64,000 bases of DNA from Planctomycetota bacterium (GCA_016207825.1 JACQZI010000008.1:78133-142132); one strand, 5' to 3'. Counted from the stretch's first letter, positions 1-9,596 are shown. The notes: a model not told the origin generated them from the sequence alone. Program-made: numbers and translations.

Positions 1-2302
1 CTTTTTCCGCCTGGTCGGATTTCATGTAGGATATCCCAAGTTTAAAATGCGTGCCGAAATCATCCGCGCCGGAAGCTAGGGCTTTGTTGTAATATTCTAT
101 GGCAGTTGAATAGCGGCGTTTTGACTGATGGTAAAATATATCACCCATGGTAATCAGTGCTTCCGTATTCTTGGGATTTATTGCCAATGCCTTATCCGCC
201 AGTTCCTGTGCTTCAAGCAGGCTTTCCTTGACCAGGGCAATCCTTGCCAGGGCGGATAACGCTTCTTCGTCTCCCGTATTCTTTGCCAGGCGTTCATTCA
301 ATGTCTTTTCTTCTTTTAACCGGGGTTGTTTCCTTATCTTAATCCTTTTAATCCAGTCGTTTTCGAAATACTGGAAGAATTCTTTGTCAAAATCGCTTAA
401 ACTTTTACCGAGGCATTCCTGGAAAACGACATCCTGTTTTTTACGTTCTCCGAACCCCTTGAGCATGGCAATTATTTTATCCATCCCGTATTTATTATAA
501 ATATATTCTATAACAATCGAGCTTAAAAGGTAAGTATGGAGGAGGTCGAATCCCTTTTTCTGTGTGAAGCTTTCCATGTGTTGAAGTTTGCCGGATTCAT
601 ACGCCTGGTAAATTGGGGTTTCCAGCGTGCGCGCCCAGTTGGGGTTGATGAGTTTTTCAGACCAGACCGAACATCCCTCGGTAAACCAGCGGGGGACTCG
701 GAACTTGCTTAATTGCAGGGTGATGATGTGCTTGAATTCGTGAACAGTTACCGTGCCCCAATGGAAACGCTTGCGCAGTTTTTCCTGGACTTCCGGAGAA
801 TATACCAGGAATGTCTTGGCAAAGCACACGCCCAGCGCGAAATCGACTCCCGGCAACCCCGTCATCCTTACGGAGAAATCATTCATGCTTGGGAAGACCT
901 CACAAAGAAGAGGCGGTTCCGGTTTGAATTTATATAAATCCGTGAATTTCTTATACGCTTTTTCCAGTAGTTCGGTCATATACGGGGCTAACATCTCCGC
1001 TTCGGACTTGTTCAATTTAATAGTAAAGTGTTCGGTTTTGATTTCAACGAACTCCGCTTTTATTGCGTCGAGCAGTTTCAATGTGTTTTTTACCGTCGGA
1101 TGGAACGGGTCGCGGTTGTGAGCTTCTTCCAAAAGTTTTATCGCTTCTTCTTCTGCCTCTGGTCCGCATTTCAATCCGTTAAGGCCCAGTGCAATATAAC
1201 CCGCCCATAATTGCGGGTCAAGCTCAACCGCTTTCTTATAAAACGGCTGGGCATCCAGGTATAACATGCGGAACATGCTCGCGCAGTTGTTACCGAGAAT
1301 GTAATAAAACAGCGCCGGTTTGGGGTTTATTTTAATGATTTCAGCACAGGCCTTGTCGAATTCCTTGATGTCGTTATTAAGGTAATAAATGCTCGCCTTG
1401 GTGGCGTTAAAAGAAATAGAATTCGGATTGATTGCCAACGCTTTATCGATTGACTTTAATGCCTCATCGGGTTGCTCTTCCGCAAGGTTAGCGAGCGCCA
1501 AAAGCTCTAATGCCTCCGGGTAATTCGGGTTGATGGCTAACAGCTTTTCCAGGATGGCTTTGGTCGTTTCCGGGCTTTCCATGAACTGGCAGTAAGCCAT
1601 GCCGAGGATTGCTTGCGGGTATTCGGGATTTATTTTCAGGGCGGATTGGAAACAATTAATCGCTTCCGGGATATCGTCTTTATCCAGGTAGCAGGTTCCC
1701 CAGAATGTGTAGAGGCGCGGATTTGCTTTATCAAGCTCTTCCACCGAAGGCAGGACAAAGTTATTGACGAAATGGAAGGTGTTCAAATCACCATTGCGGG
1801 TCGCAAACATCCACAAGCCTTCTGCCAGCGTGATAAGGTCATCCGCCGAAGTGAGTTTCTGGATATCTTGTTCCGTAAGCTTGGTAAATACTTCCGCTTC
1901 CTTTTCCGTTTCGGCATATTTGCCGGTTTCCATGTAAAGCTTGCATCGCAACAAGCGCGCCTTTAGGTTATTCGGGTCAGTTTTCATAATCGCGTCCAGC
2001 AGGGTTTCTGCTCCTTTATAATCTCCGCGGATAAAAAGCACTTCTGCCTTGCCGCTTTGCGCTTTGATATTGGCGGGCTCTTTTACCAGGAGCTCGTCAT
2101 AGAGTTTCAGGCATTCGTCATATTTGCCTTTAATAAGGAGTTCCGTTGCCGGGTCCGCGTTTGGGGCGGGGCTCTGCGGCTGCTCCGCTTTTTCTGGTTC
2201 CGGTAGGGGTGTTTCATTCACCGCATCCTGCGCGGTAACGGTTATGGAAACGAGTAAAACTAAAATACAAGCTTTTAAGATTAATCCGGAAGCTTTAATC
2301 AT
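1..2302 (-). CDS. Secreted TPR protein with peptidase-MA-like zinc metallopeptidase domain (3' end outside window)
   Basis: The reading frame opens at an ATG at 2302 and stays open to the window edge, so the C-terminus is missing (at least 767 residues). Residues 1-24 form a signal peptide (hydrophobic ILVLLVSITVTA), followed by a Pro/Glu-rich linker and TPR-like helical pairs to about residue 410. A domain at about 415-620 carries HEFKH (residues 521-525, bases 728-742), an HEXXH zinc site, followed by VPRWFTEG, which supplies the expected third ligand glutamate. This is the layout of the peptidase-MA (gluzincin) family. TPR repeats resume after it. The protein probably acts in the periplasm; its substrate is unknown. 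It is the last gene of the gspF-kinase-TPR run, 78 bp after the histidine kinase. The zinc site is seen directly; proteolytic activity is inferred. Confidence 0.75.
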   Translation of the reverse strand, partial: MIKASGLILKACILVLLVSITVTAQDAVNETPLPEPEKAEQPQSPAPNADPATELLIKGKYDECLKLYDELLVKEPANIKAQSGKAEVLFIRGDYKGAETLLDAIMKTDPNNLKARLLRCKLYMETGKYAETEKEAEVFTKLTEQDIQKLTSADDLITLAEGLWMFATRNGDLNTFHFVNNFVLPSVEELDKANPRLYTFWGTCYLDKDDIPEAINCFQSALKINPEYPQAILGMAYCQFMESPETTKAILEKLLAINPNYPEALELLALANLAEEQPDEALKSIDKALAINPNSISFNATKASIYYLNNDIKEFDKACAEIIKINPKPALFYYILGNNCASMFRMLYLDAQPFYKKAVELDPQLWAGYIALGLNGLKCGPEAEEEAIKLLEEAHNRDPFHPTVKNTLKLLDAIKAEFVEIKTEHFTIKLNKSEAEMLAPYMTELLEKAYKKFTDLYKFKPEPPLLCEVFPSMNDFSVRMTGLPGVDFALGVCFAKTFLVYSPEVQEKLRKRFHWGTVTVHEFKHIITLQLSKFRVPRWFTEGCSVWSEKLINPNWARTLETPIYQAYESGKLQHMESFTQKKGFDLLHTYLLSSIVIEYIYNKYGMDKIIAMLKGFGERKKQDVVFQECLGKSLSDFDKEFFQYFENDWIKRIKIRKQPRLKEEKTLNERLAKNTGDEEALSALARIALVKESLLEAQELADKALAINPKNTEALITMGDIFYHQSKRRYSTAIEYYNKALASGADDFGTHFKLGISYMKSDQAEK

Positions 2303-2380
2303 AATCAATTCTCCTGATAGTTAATGTTATATTATTAAACAATCAAGTGACAAATAAGTCTAATAAAAAATTACGTATTG

Positions 2381-3871
2381 TTACTTTGTATTGGGCTCGA
2401 CGATAGATTTGATGGTTTCTTTCATGATAGGCAGGGTGATTTTGGCGGTGGTGCCCTGGTTGCGCTTGCTTTCCAGCGTGATTTTGCCTCCGTGGTTTTC
2501 GATGATATTAAAGGCAACCGATAATCCCAGCCCGGTTCCTTTACCTGGCTCTTTGCTGGTATAAAAAAGGTCGAATGCCTGCTTGATTTCATTTTCGGAC
2601 ATGCCTATGCCGTCATCCTTGACCGAGATGGTCAGGGCGCGGGCGTTTACCTCGTGGAAGATCTCTATCTTGCCCCTGTTCGCATCGGGTTTCTGCTGCC
2701 TGACGGTAAGAATGGCGTCTATCGCGTTCATCATCAGGTTCAAAAATACCTGCTGTAGTTCATTACCTTCTCCGAAAATACTGGGCAGACTGAGCGGGAC
2801 GGAATTTTCCACTGTGATATTATTGCTTTCAAGCCGGTGCTGGACCAGCAAGATGGCGCGGTCAATGACCGGTTTCAAATCCACCGCCTGCGGAGCCAGT
2901 TTCCTCGGGAAGAACTGCAATATTTTCTTTACCGTTTCCGCAATCCGGTCAAGCCCGTCTATGATTAAATCCAGGTATTCATCGGCTTTTTCCTTATCCA
3001 GTTTGCCGCCTTTCAGGGATTCCGCAGCGTTAATGATTCCTCCCAGAGGATTGTTTATTTCGTGGGCGATTCCGGCGGCAAGAGTGCCCGTTGCCGATAG
3101 GCGCTGGGCGATAATAAGCTGTTCCTCAGTGGTTTTTATCTTTACCTGTGCTTCTTCAATCTTCGTTTCCATGTGCCCGCGGTGTTCCTTGATTTCATTG
3201 AGCATCAGGTTGAAAGTGTTGATGAGGTTGGTTACCTCGTCATTGCCGCTGACAGGCTTGATTTCAACATTATAATCTCCCTTGGCGATATGGCTGCTTG
3301 TCTTTGAAAGTGTTTCGATTGGCTTAATGACCAATCTTGTCAGCAAGAAATAAATGCTCAGGATAAGGAGAATCGTTCCTAAGGGCATTATGAGGAGGAT
3401 GATTACAATGGAATCCCACGGGTCAAATTTGGAAAGGGTAAGGTATTGCATATCCATCTTAACGCCGACCGATTTGCCGTCTTTGGGCATAATCAGCCAG
3501 GTGGAAACGTTGCTTCCATTGATAAAGACGTGAGAATCAATCCTCATCGCCATCATAAGGTCGTTATCCTGCTTATAGGCGGTGCGTTCTTGGCTTGATA
3601 GCGGTGCGCTTGATGAAAGCACTTCAAAATCGCTGTCTACAATCACCCATTTGGAAAAAAGACCGGTTGAATTGAGCCTTCCCTGGAGAATTTTCCAGTC
3701 GTTGATATTAGCCAGCCAGTCCTGGACGATTTTAAGGTTAAGCTGGGCGATTTCGTTCTGGGTGGCCTTGATACGCGTTTCGGTATCGACATAGAGGCTT
3801 AAAGTAAGAAGCCCCAGTATCAAGACCATTACACTGATAATGGCGATAAGTATTTTATAGCGCAGAGACAT
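2381..3871 (-). CDS. Membrane sensor histidine kinase
   Basis: A 496 aa kinase. It has an N-terminal membrane segment (about 8-28), a periplasmic sensor region, and a second membrane segment (about 155-178). A HAMP linker (about 178-230), a short coiled coil, and a HisKA domain follow, with phospho-acceptor His270 in GIAHEINNPLGG. The HATPase domain has an N-box (LMMNAIDAI), DDGIGM and GKGTGLGLS. The HEINNPLGG signature is typical of NtrB/ZraS-like kinases that often partner sigma-54 response regulators, but no response regulator is encoded in the window. It sits 49 bp downstream of the gspF-like gene and upstream of the TPR metallopeptidase. The signal sensed is unknown. Enzyme class is very secure; the pathway is not assignable. 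Confidence 0.93.
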   Translation of the reverse strand: MSLRYKILIAIISVMVLILGLLTLSLYVDTETRIKATQNEIAQLNLKIVQDWLANINDWKILQGRLNSTGLFSKWVIVDSDFEVLSSSAPLSSQERTAYKQDNDLMMAMRIDSHVFINGSNVSTWLIMPKDGKSVGVKMDMQYLTLSKFDPWDSIVIILLIMPLGTILLILSIYFLLTRLVIKPIETLSKTSSHIAKGDYNVEIKPVSGNDEVTNLINTFNLMLNEIKEHRGHMETKIEEAQVKIKTTEEQLIIAQRLSATGTLAAGIAHEINNPLGGIINAAESLKGGKLDKEKADEYLDLIIDGLDRIAETVKKILQFFPRKLAPQAVDLKPVIDRAILLVQHRLESNNITVENSVPLSLPSIFGEGNELQQVFLNLMMNAIDAILTVRQQKPDANRGKIEIFHEVNARALTISVKDDGIGMSENEIKQAFDLFYTSKEPGKGTGLGLSVAFNIIENHGGKITLESKRNQGTTAKITLPIMKETIKSIVEPNTK

Positions 3872-3920
3872 GGCAGTATTCTAGCTAATTTATAGTTTCC
3901 GGATTAAGTAAATCCGGTAA

Positions 3921-5207
3921 TTACTTGCCGCCGCCGATATTCTGCATCAAGGAGACTAGCGGCATAAATAGCGCCACGACGATAAAGCCGACCGCGCCTC
4001 CCAAAAAGATAATAATCATCGGTTCAAGGATACTGGTTAGCGAGCCGACCAGGATATCCACTTCTGATTCATAAGTATCGGCTATTTTCATCAGCATCTT
4101 ATCGAGTTCGCCGGTTTCCTCGCCGACTTCTATCATATCTATGACCATATCCTCAAAAACACCGCTTTGCCCTAGGGGACCAGCGATGCTTTCGCCTTCG
4201 CGGATACTGTCGTGTGTTTTCTGGATGGCCGCGGCAATGACTTCGTTGCCGATGGCGTTGCGGACGATAGTTAAGGCTTCCAGGATAGGCACGCCGCTGG
4301 CCAGGAGTGTTCCGAACGTCCGGCAAAAACGGGCGATAGCAGCTTTGCGGACGATTATTCCCAAAAGGGGCATTCTTAACCGCATCATATCAAGCGTGAA
4401 TCTTCCCTTTTCCGAACGGCTCATCGCGACGAAAATCAGGTAAAACCCCAAGGGAATTCCCGGGATGAGGTACCAGAAATTCTGCACGGTTGTCGCAACG
4501 TTAAGCACTATCTGGGTCATCATCGGCAAGCCTTCCTTGCCGGCCAGTTCCTTAAAGACTTTCTCGAACTGCGGGATGACCTGTGTCATGATTACCGCCA
4601 GGATTATGACCGCCACGATAATGACTACCGCCGGATAAGCCATAGCGCCGATGACTTTTCTTTTTAATGCCTGTGATTTTTCCATGAATGTAGCCAGCCT
4701 GTTTAAGATGGTATCCAAAACGCCGCCGATTTCTCCGGCTTTAACCATGTTGACATATAGTTTGTCAAACGCCTTGGGATGTTTTGACATGGCGTCGGAT
4801 AGGGTGCTGCCGCCTTCGACATCATCCGCGACATCCTGGACCATATATTTTAAAGGAGAAGGTTTTATCTGGTTAGAGAGAATTTTAAGGCTTCTTAATA
4901 ATGGAAGTCCGGCATTTTGTAAAACGGCCAGCTGAGTGGTGAATTGGCTCAATTGTTTGTTGCTTACCCCGCCGAAGCGGCTTAAGTTGAATCCGCCGGA
5001 TTTCTTTCCCGGGACGACTCCGACCGGACCGCCTTTTTGGCCGGCAGAGGGCGAAGCGCTTTTGGCGCCGGCTTTTTCCTTGACCGCAGTCGGGAAATAG
5101 CCCATCTTGCGGATTTTATCCGCAGCTTCCTGTCCGTTAGCCGCATCGATTTCTGATTTAAATTTCTTGCCTGAACGGTCTACTGCTTCGTATGAAAATA
5201 CTGCCAT
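3921..5207 (-). CDS. Type II secretion / type IV pilus inner-membrane platform protein (GspF/PilC family)
   Basis: A 428 aa protein beginning with the family hallmark (YEAVDRSGKKFKSEI and MGYFPTAVKEK). It then has two T2SSF domains, at about 95-220 and 300-425, each ending in hydrophobic segments. The central segment AVVIIVAVIILAVIMTQVIPQ and the C-terminal PMIIIFLGGAVGFIVVALFMP are membrane helices. GspF/PilC proteins anchor the assembly ATPase in the inner membrane for secretion or pilus extension. No gspE, gspG or pilT lies beside it, so the remaining parts must be elsewhere. The start is supported by AAAGGAGC just upstream and a promoter at 5243-5271. It is the first gene of an operon with a sensor kinase and a TPR metallopeptidase. 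Secretion versus pilus role cannot be decided. Confidence 0.92.
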   Translation of the reverse strand: MAVFSYEAVDRSGKKFKSEIDAANGQEAADKIRKMGYFPTAVKEKAGAKSASPSAGQKGGPVGVVPGKKSGGFNLSRFGGVSNKQLSQFTTQLAVLQNAGLPLLRSLKILSNQIKPSPLKYMVQDVADDVEGGSTLSDAMSKHPKAFDKLYVNMVKAGEIGGVLDTILNRLATFMEKSQALKRKVIGAMAYPAVVIIVAVIILAVIMTQVIPQFEKVFKELAGKEGLPMMTQIVLNVATTVQNFWYLIPGIPLGFYLIFVAMSRSEKGRFTLDMMRLRMPLLGIIVRKAAIARFCRTFGTLLASGVPILEALTIVRNAIGNEVIAAAIQKTHDSIREGESIAGPLGQSGVFEDMVIDMIEVGEETGELDKMLMKIADTYESEVDILVGSLTSILEPMIIIFLGGAVGFIVVALFMPLVSLMQNIGGGK

Positions 5208-5242
5208 AAATCGCTCCTTTATATAAAGGTTACGTGCGAATT

Positions 5243-5278
5243 ATAATAGATTAAATCACTTTAATAGTCAAGTGATTT
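5243..5278 (-). promoter_or_regulatory. Sigma-70 type promoter overlapped by a 9-bp inverted repeat, upstream of gspF/pilC
   Basis: On the minus strand, TTGACT (5271-5266) is followed after 17 bp by TATTAT (5248-5243), then a leader with AAAGGAGC before the start at 5207. A perfect dyad, AAATCACTT-N8-AAGTGATTT (5253-5278), covers the -35 box. It could be an operator, or a weak transcription stop after pyrC. There is no T-run, so an operator is the more likely reading. Confidence 0.55.
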
Positions 5279-5291
5279 TAGTGTTTTAGTG

Positions 5292-6587
5292 TTAATTTGC
5301 GGAAACCGGCTGTCCGGCGATAATCACCTGAACAGTTTTGCCTTTTACTTTCCACCCGGCAAACGGGCAGTTGCGGCTCTTGGATTTGAATTCTTCCGGA
5401 TTAATCGTCCATTCCTTATTAAGGTTTATGATGGTAATATCCGCGTCCGCACCCGGTGATAGGGTGCCCTTGGGGATTCCAAGTATCCGCGCCGGATTGA
5501 CGGTTACTTTGGCAATCGCTTCGGAAAGCGAGAGTATTTTCTTGTGGACCAGTTCGGTCAGCATAATCGGCAGGACGGTTTCCAGCCCTATTACTCCGAA
5601 GGGCGCTACGCTGAATTCGACATCCTTCTTTTCCGGAGAATGGGGCGCGTGGTCGGAGGCGATTACGTCTATCGTTCCGTTCTTTAATCCGTCTAATAAT
5701 GCTTGCCGGTCTTCTTCTGTCCGTAACGGCGGATTCATCTTGAAGTTTGTATTAAATCCGTCGCCGCCGAAACGGGGTGTTTTAATGGCGTCATCGGTTA
5801 AAGTGAAGTGGTGGGGTGTAACCTCGGCAGTAACTTTCAGACCTTCCTTCTTGGCATTGGCGACCAGATTGACCGCCTCAGCCGTTGAAATATGGGCGAT
5901 ATGCAGTTTGCCGCCGGTTAAGCGCGCCAGGGCGATATCGCGATAGACCATGATTTCTTCCGCCACCGCGGGGATCCCGGGCAGTCCTAAAAGTGTGGAA
6001 ATATAGCCTTCGTTCATTACGCCTTCTTTGATAAGCGTTTTATTCTCGCAATGGGCGATGATGGCTTTATTGAACATAGACGAATATTCCAGCCCGCGCC
6101 GCATTACCTCGGCGGAAGCGACCGGGTCGCCGTCATCGGAAAATGCCACGGCGCCGCCTCGGGCGAGCTGTCCGATTTCCGCCAGTTCCTCGCCTTTCCG
6201 TCCCTTAGTCACCGCGCCGATAGGGAAGACATTCGCCTTCCCGCTTCGCTTTGCCTGTATATAAACGAATTCCGCGGACGCTTCGTTATCAACCGGAGGG
6301 TCGGTATTGGGCATGCAGGCAACAGAGGTAAACCCGCCGTTTATCGCCGCGGCAGAACCTGAAGCGATGGTTTCTTCATCTTCTTTGCCCGGTTCGCGCA
6401 AATGGACGTGCATATCAATCAAGCCCGGCGTTACGACCAATCCCTTGGCGTTGATTGTCTTATCAGCTTTTGGAGCTTTGGTGCCGACTGAGACAATTTT
6501 ACCGTCTTTGATAAATACATTGGCGGTTTTATTAATCTTATTCGCCGGGTCTATCACCAAGCCGTTTTTTATAAGTAAGGTTGTCAT
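5292..6587 (-). CDS. pyrC: Dihydroorotase
   Basis: A 431 aa amidohydrolase that cyclises N-carbamoyl-aspartate to dihydroorotate, step three of pyrimidine synthesis. The zinc-binding motif MHVHLREPG lies near residue 59, and the long form with the DHAPH block matches class I dihydroorotases (about 430 aa). Other family landmarks are [14 protein letters not shown] and LHIAHIST. It begins inside the stop of the PD40 gene (ATGA, 4 bp overlap), so the two are translationally coupled. It belongs to the pyrR-pyrB-PD40-pyrC operon. It is followed by a fresh promoter for the unrelated gspF operon. Assignment is secure. Confidence 0.96.
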   Translation of the reverse strand: MTTLLIKNGLVIDPANKINKTANVFIKDGKIVSVGTKAPKADKTINAKGLVVTPGLIDMHVHLREPGKEDEETIASGSAAAINGGFTSVACMPNTDPPVDNEASAEFVYIQAKRSGKANVFPIGAVTKGRKGEELAEIGQLARGGAVAFSDDGDPVASAEVMRRGLEYSSMFNKAIIAHCENKTLIKEGVMNEGYISTLLGLPGIPAVAEEIMVYRDIALARLTGGKLHIAHISTAEAVNLVANAKKEGLKVTAEVTPHHFTLTDDAIKTPRFGGDGFNTNFKMNPPLRTEEDRQALLDGLKNGTIDVIASDHAPHSPEKKDVEFSVAPFGVIGLETVLPIMLTELVHKKILSLSEAIAKVTVNPARILGIPKGTLSPGADADITIINLNKEWTINPEEFKSKSRNCPFAGWKVKGKTVQVIIAGQPVSAN

Positions 6588-7231
6588 TTCTTTTCCTCTT
6601 CCGCAAACAGGGCGGAAAGTTCTGGTAAGAATATCGGACTCCAGTCGGGAGAACTGTCGCTTTTAGGATTATTTGTCAATCTTGTCTGGTTTTTGCCGTC
6701 GGCATCCATCACATAAATTTCACTATTACCATCCCGCTCTGATACAAAGGCAATCTTCTTGCCATCCGGGCTCCAACGAGGAGATATATCGTTTTTAGGG
6801 CTGTCCGTCAATCTGGTCTGATTCTTGCCATCTGCGTCCATCGTATAAATATCAGAATTGCCATCCCGATTTGAGTCAAAGGCAATCTTTGGATGGCAGA
6901 GAGAATAAAGGGACTGGCGTATTCTATTAGCACGCATATTTAATTCCGGGTTTTTATCGGTTGAGGCTTCTTTAATAAGCTTGGAGAATTTTTCTATCTC
7001 TGATTTTATCTTGTCCCGGAGTTTAGAATCCGCTTTCCAATACTTTTCAATCATCTTATCACCGATTTGGGTCAATTCATTTTGCGCTTTATCCCGTGCC
7101 TCAAAATCATCATCGCCAAGCTGCTTAATCAACTCCTTGACACGGTCAGTAGGGGCTTTCCCCTCATCTGCTGAGTAAACAAAGTGGAAACATAAAACGC
7201 AAAGCAGACAAAGTATTAATAACCCTTTCAT
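6584..7231 (-). CDS. Secreted TolB-like PD40 repeat protein inside the pyr operon
   Basis: A 215 aa protein with a signal peptide ([18 protein letters not shown]). A helical region at about 28-100 contains [17 protein letters not shown], the same block seen in the HEAT lipoproteins of this window. Two WD40-like PD40 repeats follow ([20 protein letters not shown] and [20 protein letters not shown], each followed by QTRLT.. and a WSPDG-type turn). Two repeats cannot close a propeller alone, so it may be truncated or oligomerise. It sits between pyrB and pyrC, overlapping the latter by 4 bp, although nothing in it suggests a pyrimidine role. The spacer before it carries a dispersed CAGATAAACGCAGA-type element, consistent with insertion into the operon. 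Function is unknown. Confidence 0.75.
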   Translation of the reverse strand: MKGLLILCLLCVLCFHFVYSADEGKAPTDRVKELIKQLGDDDFEARDKAQNELTQIGDKMIEKYWKADSKLRDKIKSEIEKFSKLIKEASTDKNPELNMRANRIRQSLYSLCHPKIAFDSNRDGNSDIYTMDADGKNQTRLTDSPKNDISPRWSPDGKKIAFVSERDGNSEIYVMDADGKNQTRLTNNPKSDSSPDWSPIFLPELSALFAEEEKK

Positions 7232-7267
7232 AATAGATTCATTTCTGCGTTTATCTGTGGTTAATAT

Positions 7268-8254
7268 TTATTCTTCCGTCGGGGTTTTTATCCCCATCAT
7301 TTTATCCCTAAAAGATGAAACCAGATACAGGACCGCCATCCTGACCGCCAATCCGTTGGTTACCTGACGGAGGATTACCGAATGCGCTCCATCCGCCACT
7401 TCCGGGGTTATTTCCACCCCGCGGTTAATCGGGCCCGGATGCATAATCAGGACATCCTTCTTGGCGTGTTTCATGCGCTCGGAATTTATCCCGAAAAGCC
7501 GGGAGTATTCGCGGATGGACGGGAAGAGGTTGGATTTCTGCCGTTCCATCTGGATTCTTAAAATATTTATCACATCCAGTTCATCAATGATTTCATCGAT
7601 ATCATAGCATATCTTTACGCCCAGCTTGGTCAGTTCCTTGGGAATTAAGGTTGCTGGCCCGACCGCGATAACCTCGGCGCCCAGTTTGGTCAGTCCCCAG
7701 ATATTGGAGCGCGCCACCCGGCTGTGCTGGATATCGCCGACTACGGCGACCTTCAATCCTTTAATCTGTTTCTTTTTCTCACGCATCGTGAAGATGTCAA
7801 GCAAGCCTTGTGTCGGGTGTTCGTGCGCGCCGTCTCCGGCATTGACGATGCTGGCGTCTATGATGCGCGAAAGAAGATGCGGCGTTCCCGGCGCCGTATG
7901 GCGTATAATTACGATATCCACTCCCATGGCTTCTATGTTCTTGGCGGTGTCCTTGAGCGTCTCGCCTTTGGAAAGGCTGCTGGTGGATGGGGAGAAATCC
8001 ACGATATCCGCGCTCAGGCGCTTGGCGGCAAGCGAGAAGGAGATTTTAGTCCGCGTGCTCGCCTCGACAAACATATTGACCACGACCTTGCCGCGCAATG
8101 CCGGAACTTTCTTGATATTGCGGGTGGAAACTTCCTTGAAAGAGGCGGCGGTATCGAGTATGTAAGTAATCTCTTCCGCGGTCAGGTGTTCTAAGCCCAG
8201 AAGATGCTTGTGCTTCCATTCAAAACCCTGCTTTTCTTTATGGGCTTTTGTCAT
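7268..8254 (-). CDS. pyrB: Aspartate carbamoyltransferase catalytic subunit
   Basis: A 328 aa enzyme that joins carbamoyl phosphate and aspartate, the committed step of pyrimidine synthesis. The carbamoyl-phosphate loop EASTRTKISF, the HPTQGLLD block, VVGDIQHSRVARSN and the C-terminal MHPGPINRGVEI are all present. Length fits the catalytic chain. No pyrI regulatory subunit is adjacent, as is usual when PyrR controls the operon. It overlaps pyrR by 4 bp (ATGA), so the two are co-translated. It is followed 36 bp later by the PD40 gene and then pyrC. Confidence 0.97.
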   Translation of the reverse strand: MTKAHKEKQGFEWKHKHLLGLEHLTAEEITYILDTAASFKEVSTRNIKKVPALRGKVVVNMFVEASTRTKISFSLAAKRLSADIVDFSPSTSSLSKGETLKDTAKNIEAMGVDIVIIRHTAPGTPHLLSRIIDASIVNAGDGAHEHPTQGLLDIFTMREKKKQIKGLKVAVVGDIQHSRVARSNIWGLTKLGAEVIAVGPATLIPKELTKLGVKICYDIDEIIDELDVINILRIQMERQKSNLFPSIREYSRLFGINSERMKHAKKDVLIMHPGPINRGVEITPEVADGAHSVILRQVTNGLAVRMAVLYLVSSFRDKMMGIKTPTEE

Positions 8255-8781
8255 TTCAGCCTCACCTCGTCAAATCCGTCGGTTTCTTCGAATCTGACTT
8301 CTACGATTTCGTTGTCTTTGGTCGCTATTGTCTTGCCGGCATAATCCGCGGCAATCGGGAGTTCCCTGTGCCCGCGGTCAATCAAAACGGCTAATCGGAT
8401 GCATTTCGGGCGTCCGAAATCCGAAAGCTCATTTAAAGCCGCGCGGACGGTCCGGCCGGTATATAAAACGTCGTCAACCAGGATGACGACTTTATCGGTA
8501 AGGTTGAAATTGATATCGGTTGCCTTGACGATAGGGGCGGGGCCGACGGTTGCCAGGTCGTCGCGGTAAAGGGTGATATCCAAGGCGCCTAGCGGGGTTT
8601 TCTTTTTGGTGGATGATTCAAGCTCTTCCTGAAGGCGTTTGGCTAAGGTAAGCCCTCGCGTATAAATACCGATAAGGGCGAGCGATTTCAAATCCGACTT
8701 GTTGGCGGCAATACTCTTGGCGAGTTCTTTAATGGCCTTGGTGACTTCATTGGCCGTGAAAACCAATTTAGCCTTTTTCAT
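8251..8781 (-). CDS. pyrR: Bifunctional pyrimidine operon regulator / uracil phosphoribosyltransferase
   Basis: A PyrR-type phosphoribosyltransferase of 176 aa. The PRPP-binding motif VVILVDDVLYTGRTVRAAL is intact, and LIGIYTRGLTLAKRL and LAVLIDRGHRELPI match the family. In Firmicutes PyrR binds pyr mRNA and causes attenuation; elsewhere the regulatory role is less certain. I place the start at the ATG at 8781 (MKKAKLVFTANEV) rather than the upstream ATG at 8802. The family begins here, and a promoter at 8793-8821 would put transcription start after the upstream ATG. No convincing PyrR-binding hairpin was found upstream, so control here may be by other means. It heads the pyr operon. Confidence 0.9.
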   Translation of the reverse strand: MKKAKLVFTANEVTKAIKELAKSIAANKSDLKSLALIGIYTRGLTLAKRLQEELESSTKKKTPLGALDITLYRDDLATVGPAPIVKATDINFNLTDKVVILVDDVLYTGRTVRAALNELSDFGRPKCIRLAVLIDRGHRELPIAADYAGKTIATKDNEIVEVRFEETDGFDEVRLK

Positions 8782-8792
8782 ATTGAGTGTGT

Positions 8793-8821
8793 TTTTTACC
8801 ATAAGAGGGGCAATAAGTCAA
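8793..8821 (-). promoter_or_regulatory. Candidate pyr operon promoter, nearly leaderless
   Basis: On the minus strand TTGACT (8821-8816) and TAAAAA (8798-8793) are 17 bp apart, and the ATG at 8781 lies 11 bp further on. The -10 box is weak, so confidence is moderate. It would leave a 5' leader of only a few bases, which leaves no room for a classical PyrR attenuator. Confidence 0.4.
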
Positions 8822-8942
8822 ATAATTTAGAGTATCTAACAGTATATGCCACTAAGGCAGTGCGAGTTTAACGAGCCTCCCTTTAGGGACAAAGACACAA
8901 AGAATACAAGGGCTTTTAATCCTTTGAACTATTGAGCGGTTG

Positions 8943-8972
8943 TCCGCCAAAGGCGGATCCGCCTCAGGCGGA
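8943..8972. repeat. Double TCCGCC...GGCGGA palindrome
   Basis: Two adjacent 15-bp palindromes, TCCGCCAAAGGCGGA and TCCGCCTCAGGCGGA, lie between the divergent pyrR and the 9040 gene. Flanking TTGAACTATTGA and CAGTTGAAC words match the element at 14811-14866, which carries TCCGCCTTTGGCGGA. The context suggests a dispersed repeat rather than a terminator, since the flanking genes diverge. Confidence 0.7.
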
Positions 8973-9000
8973 AACAGTTGAACTCTCCGGTATAATTGGC

Positions 9001-9028
9001 TTGACTTAATAGGAAAGGATTATATAAT
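9001..9028 (+). promoter_or_regulatory. Sigma-70 type promoter for the 9040 gene
   Basis: TTGACT (9001-9006), a 16 bp spacer, and a perfect TATAAT (9023-9028). The start codon lies 11 bp after the -10 box, so the mRNA should have only a few untranslated bases. Confidence 0.7.
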
Positions 9029-9039
9029 AACGAAATCAT

Positions 9040-9558
9040 ATGACATTATATACACATAAAAGACTTATCCAGGTTTGTGGATTATTGCTGTTAATATGGG
9101 CGGGGATACTCGTTGTGGAGTTTATTGAACTGATTGGTGGGCTTAATGCGCTGAATAGGTGGATATCTGAAGCAAAATACGAAGAGCTTATCTCGAAATT
9201 GGAAAAAAAACGTCTTGAGCAATATATTTCTCTTATTTTTACCGTGCTTTTAATTGTCCCAAGCATAGTCACGGCATTAGGTCTTTGGTTTTATAAAAAT
9301 TGGGCAAGGATATCAGCGGTTGTAATAAGCAGTATTTCTGCTTTGTTTGTTTTCTATGTGGGCATCAAGGCTTTTATAGCAGATTATAAGTTGCATAAAT
9401 TGATTGAAGAGTCGGAGGGCAGTATTATGTGTATACTGCATGCTGATCCTCCTGTTATTTGGTATTTGATGATAATAGCATGTGCTGTCTTTATTACAGT
9501 AGTTATGCTCAACAAAAACACCAAGCTCCTGTTCGAACGCAAAGGCAAGCTGGAATAA
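9040..9558 (+). CDS. Small integral membrane protein of unknown function
   Basis: A 172 aa protein not recognised as any family. Hydrophobic segments at about 10-30 (VCGLLLLIWAGILVVEFIEL), 66-87, 95-115 and 143-162 suggest four membrane helices. A charged amphipathic stretch (KYEELISKLEKKRLEQY) lies between the first two, and the tail is positively charged. It is monocistronic, with its own strong promoter ending 11 bp before the ATG and no ribosome-binding site, so it is probably translated from a near-leaderless mRNA. It is followed by a 1 kb non-coding island. No function can be proposed. Confidence 0.7.
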   Translation: MTLYTHKRLIQVCGLLLLIWAGILVVEFIELIGGLNALNRWISEAKYEELISKLEKKRLEQYISLIFTVLLIVPSIVTALGLWFYKNWARISAVVISSISALFVFYVGIKAFIADYKLHKLIEESEGSIMCILHADPPVIWYLMIIACAVFITVVMLNKNTKLLFERKGKLE

Positions 9559-9596
9559 TAATTATCTTTTAGCTGTATTAACTCTGCGCTCTCCCG

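Noticed and set aside
8822..9000. PyrR-binding attenuator upstream of pyrR
   Set aside because: Only a partial CCGGAGAG word resembles the binding loop, with no supporting hairpins or terminator.
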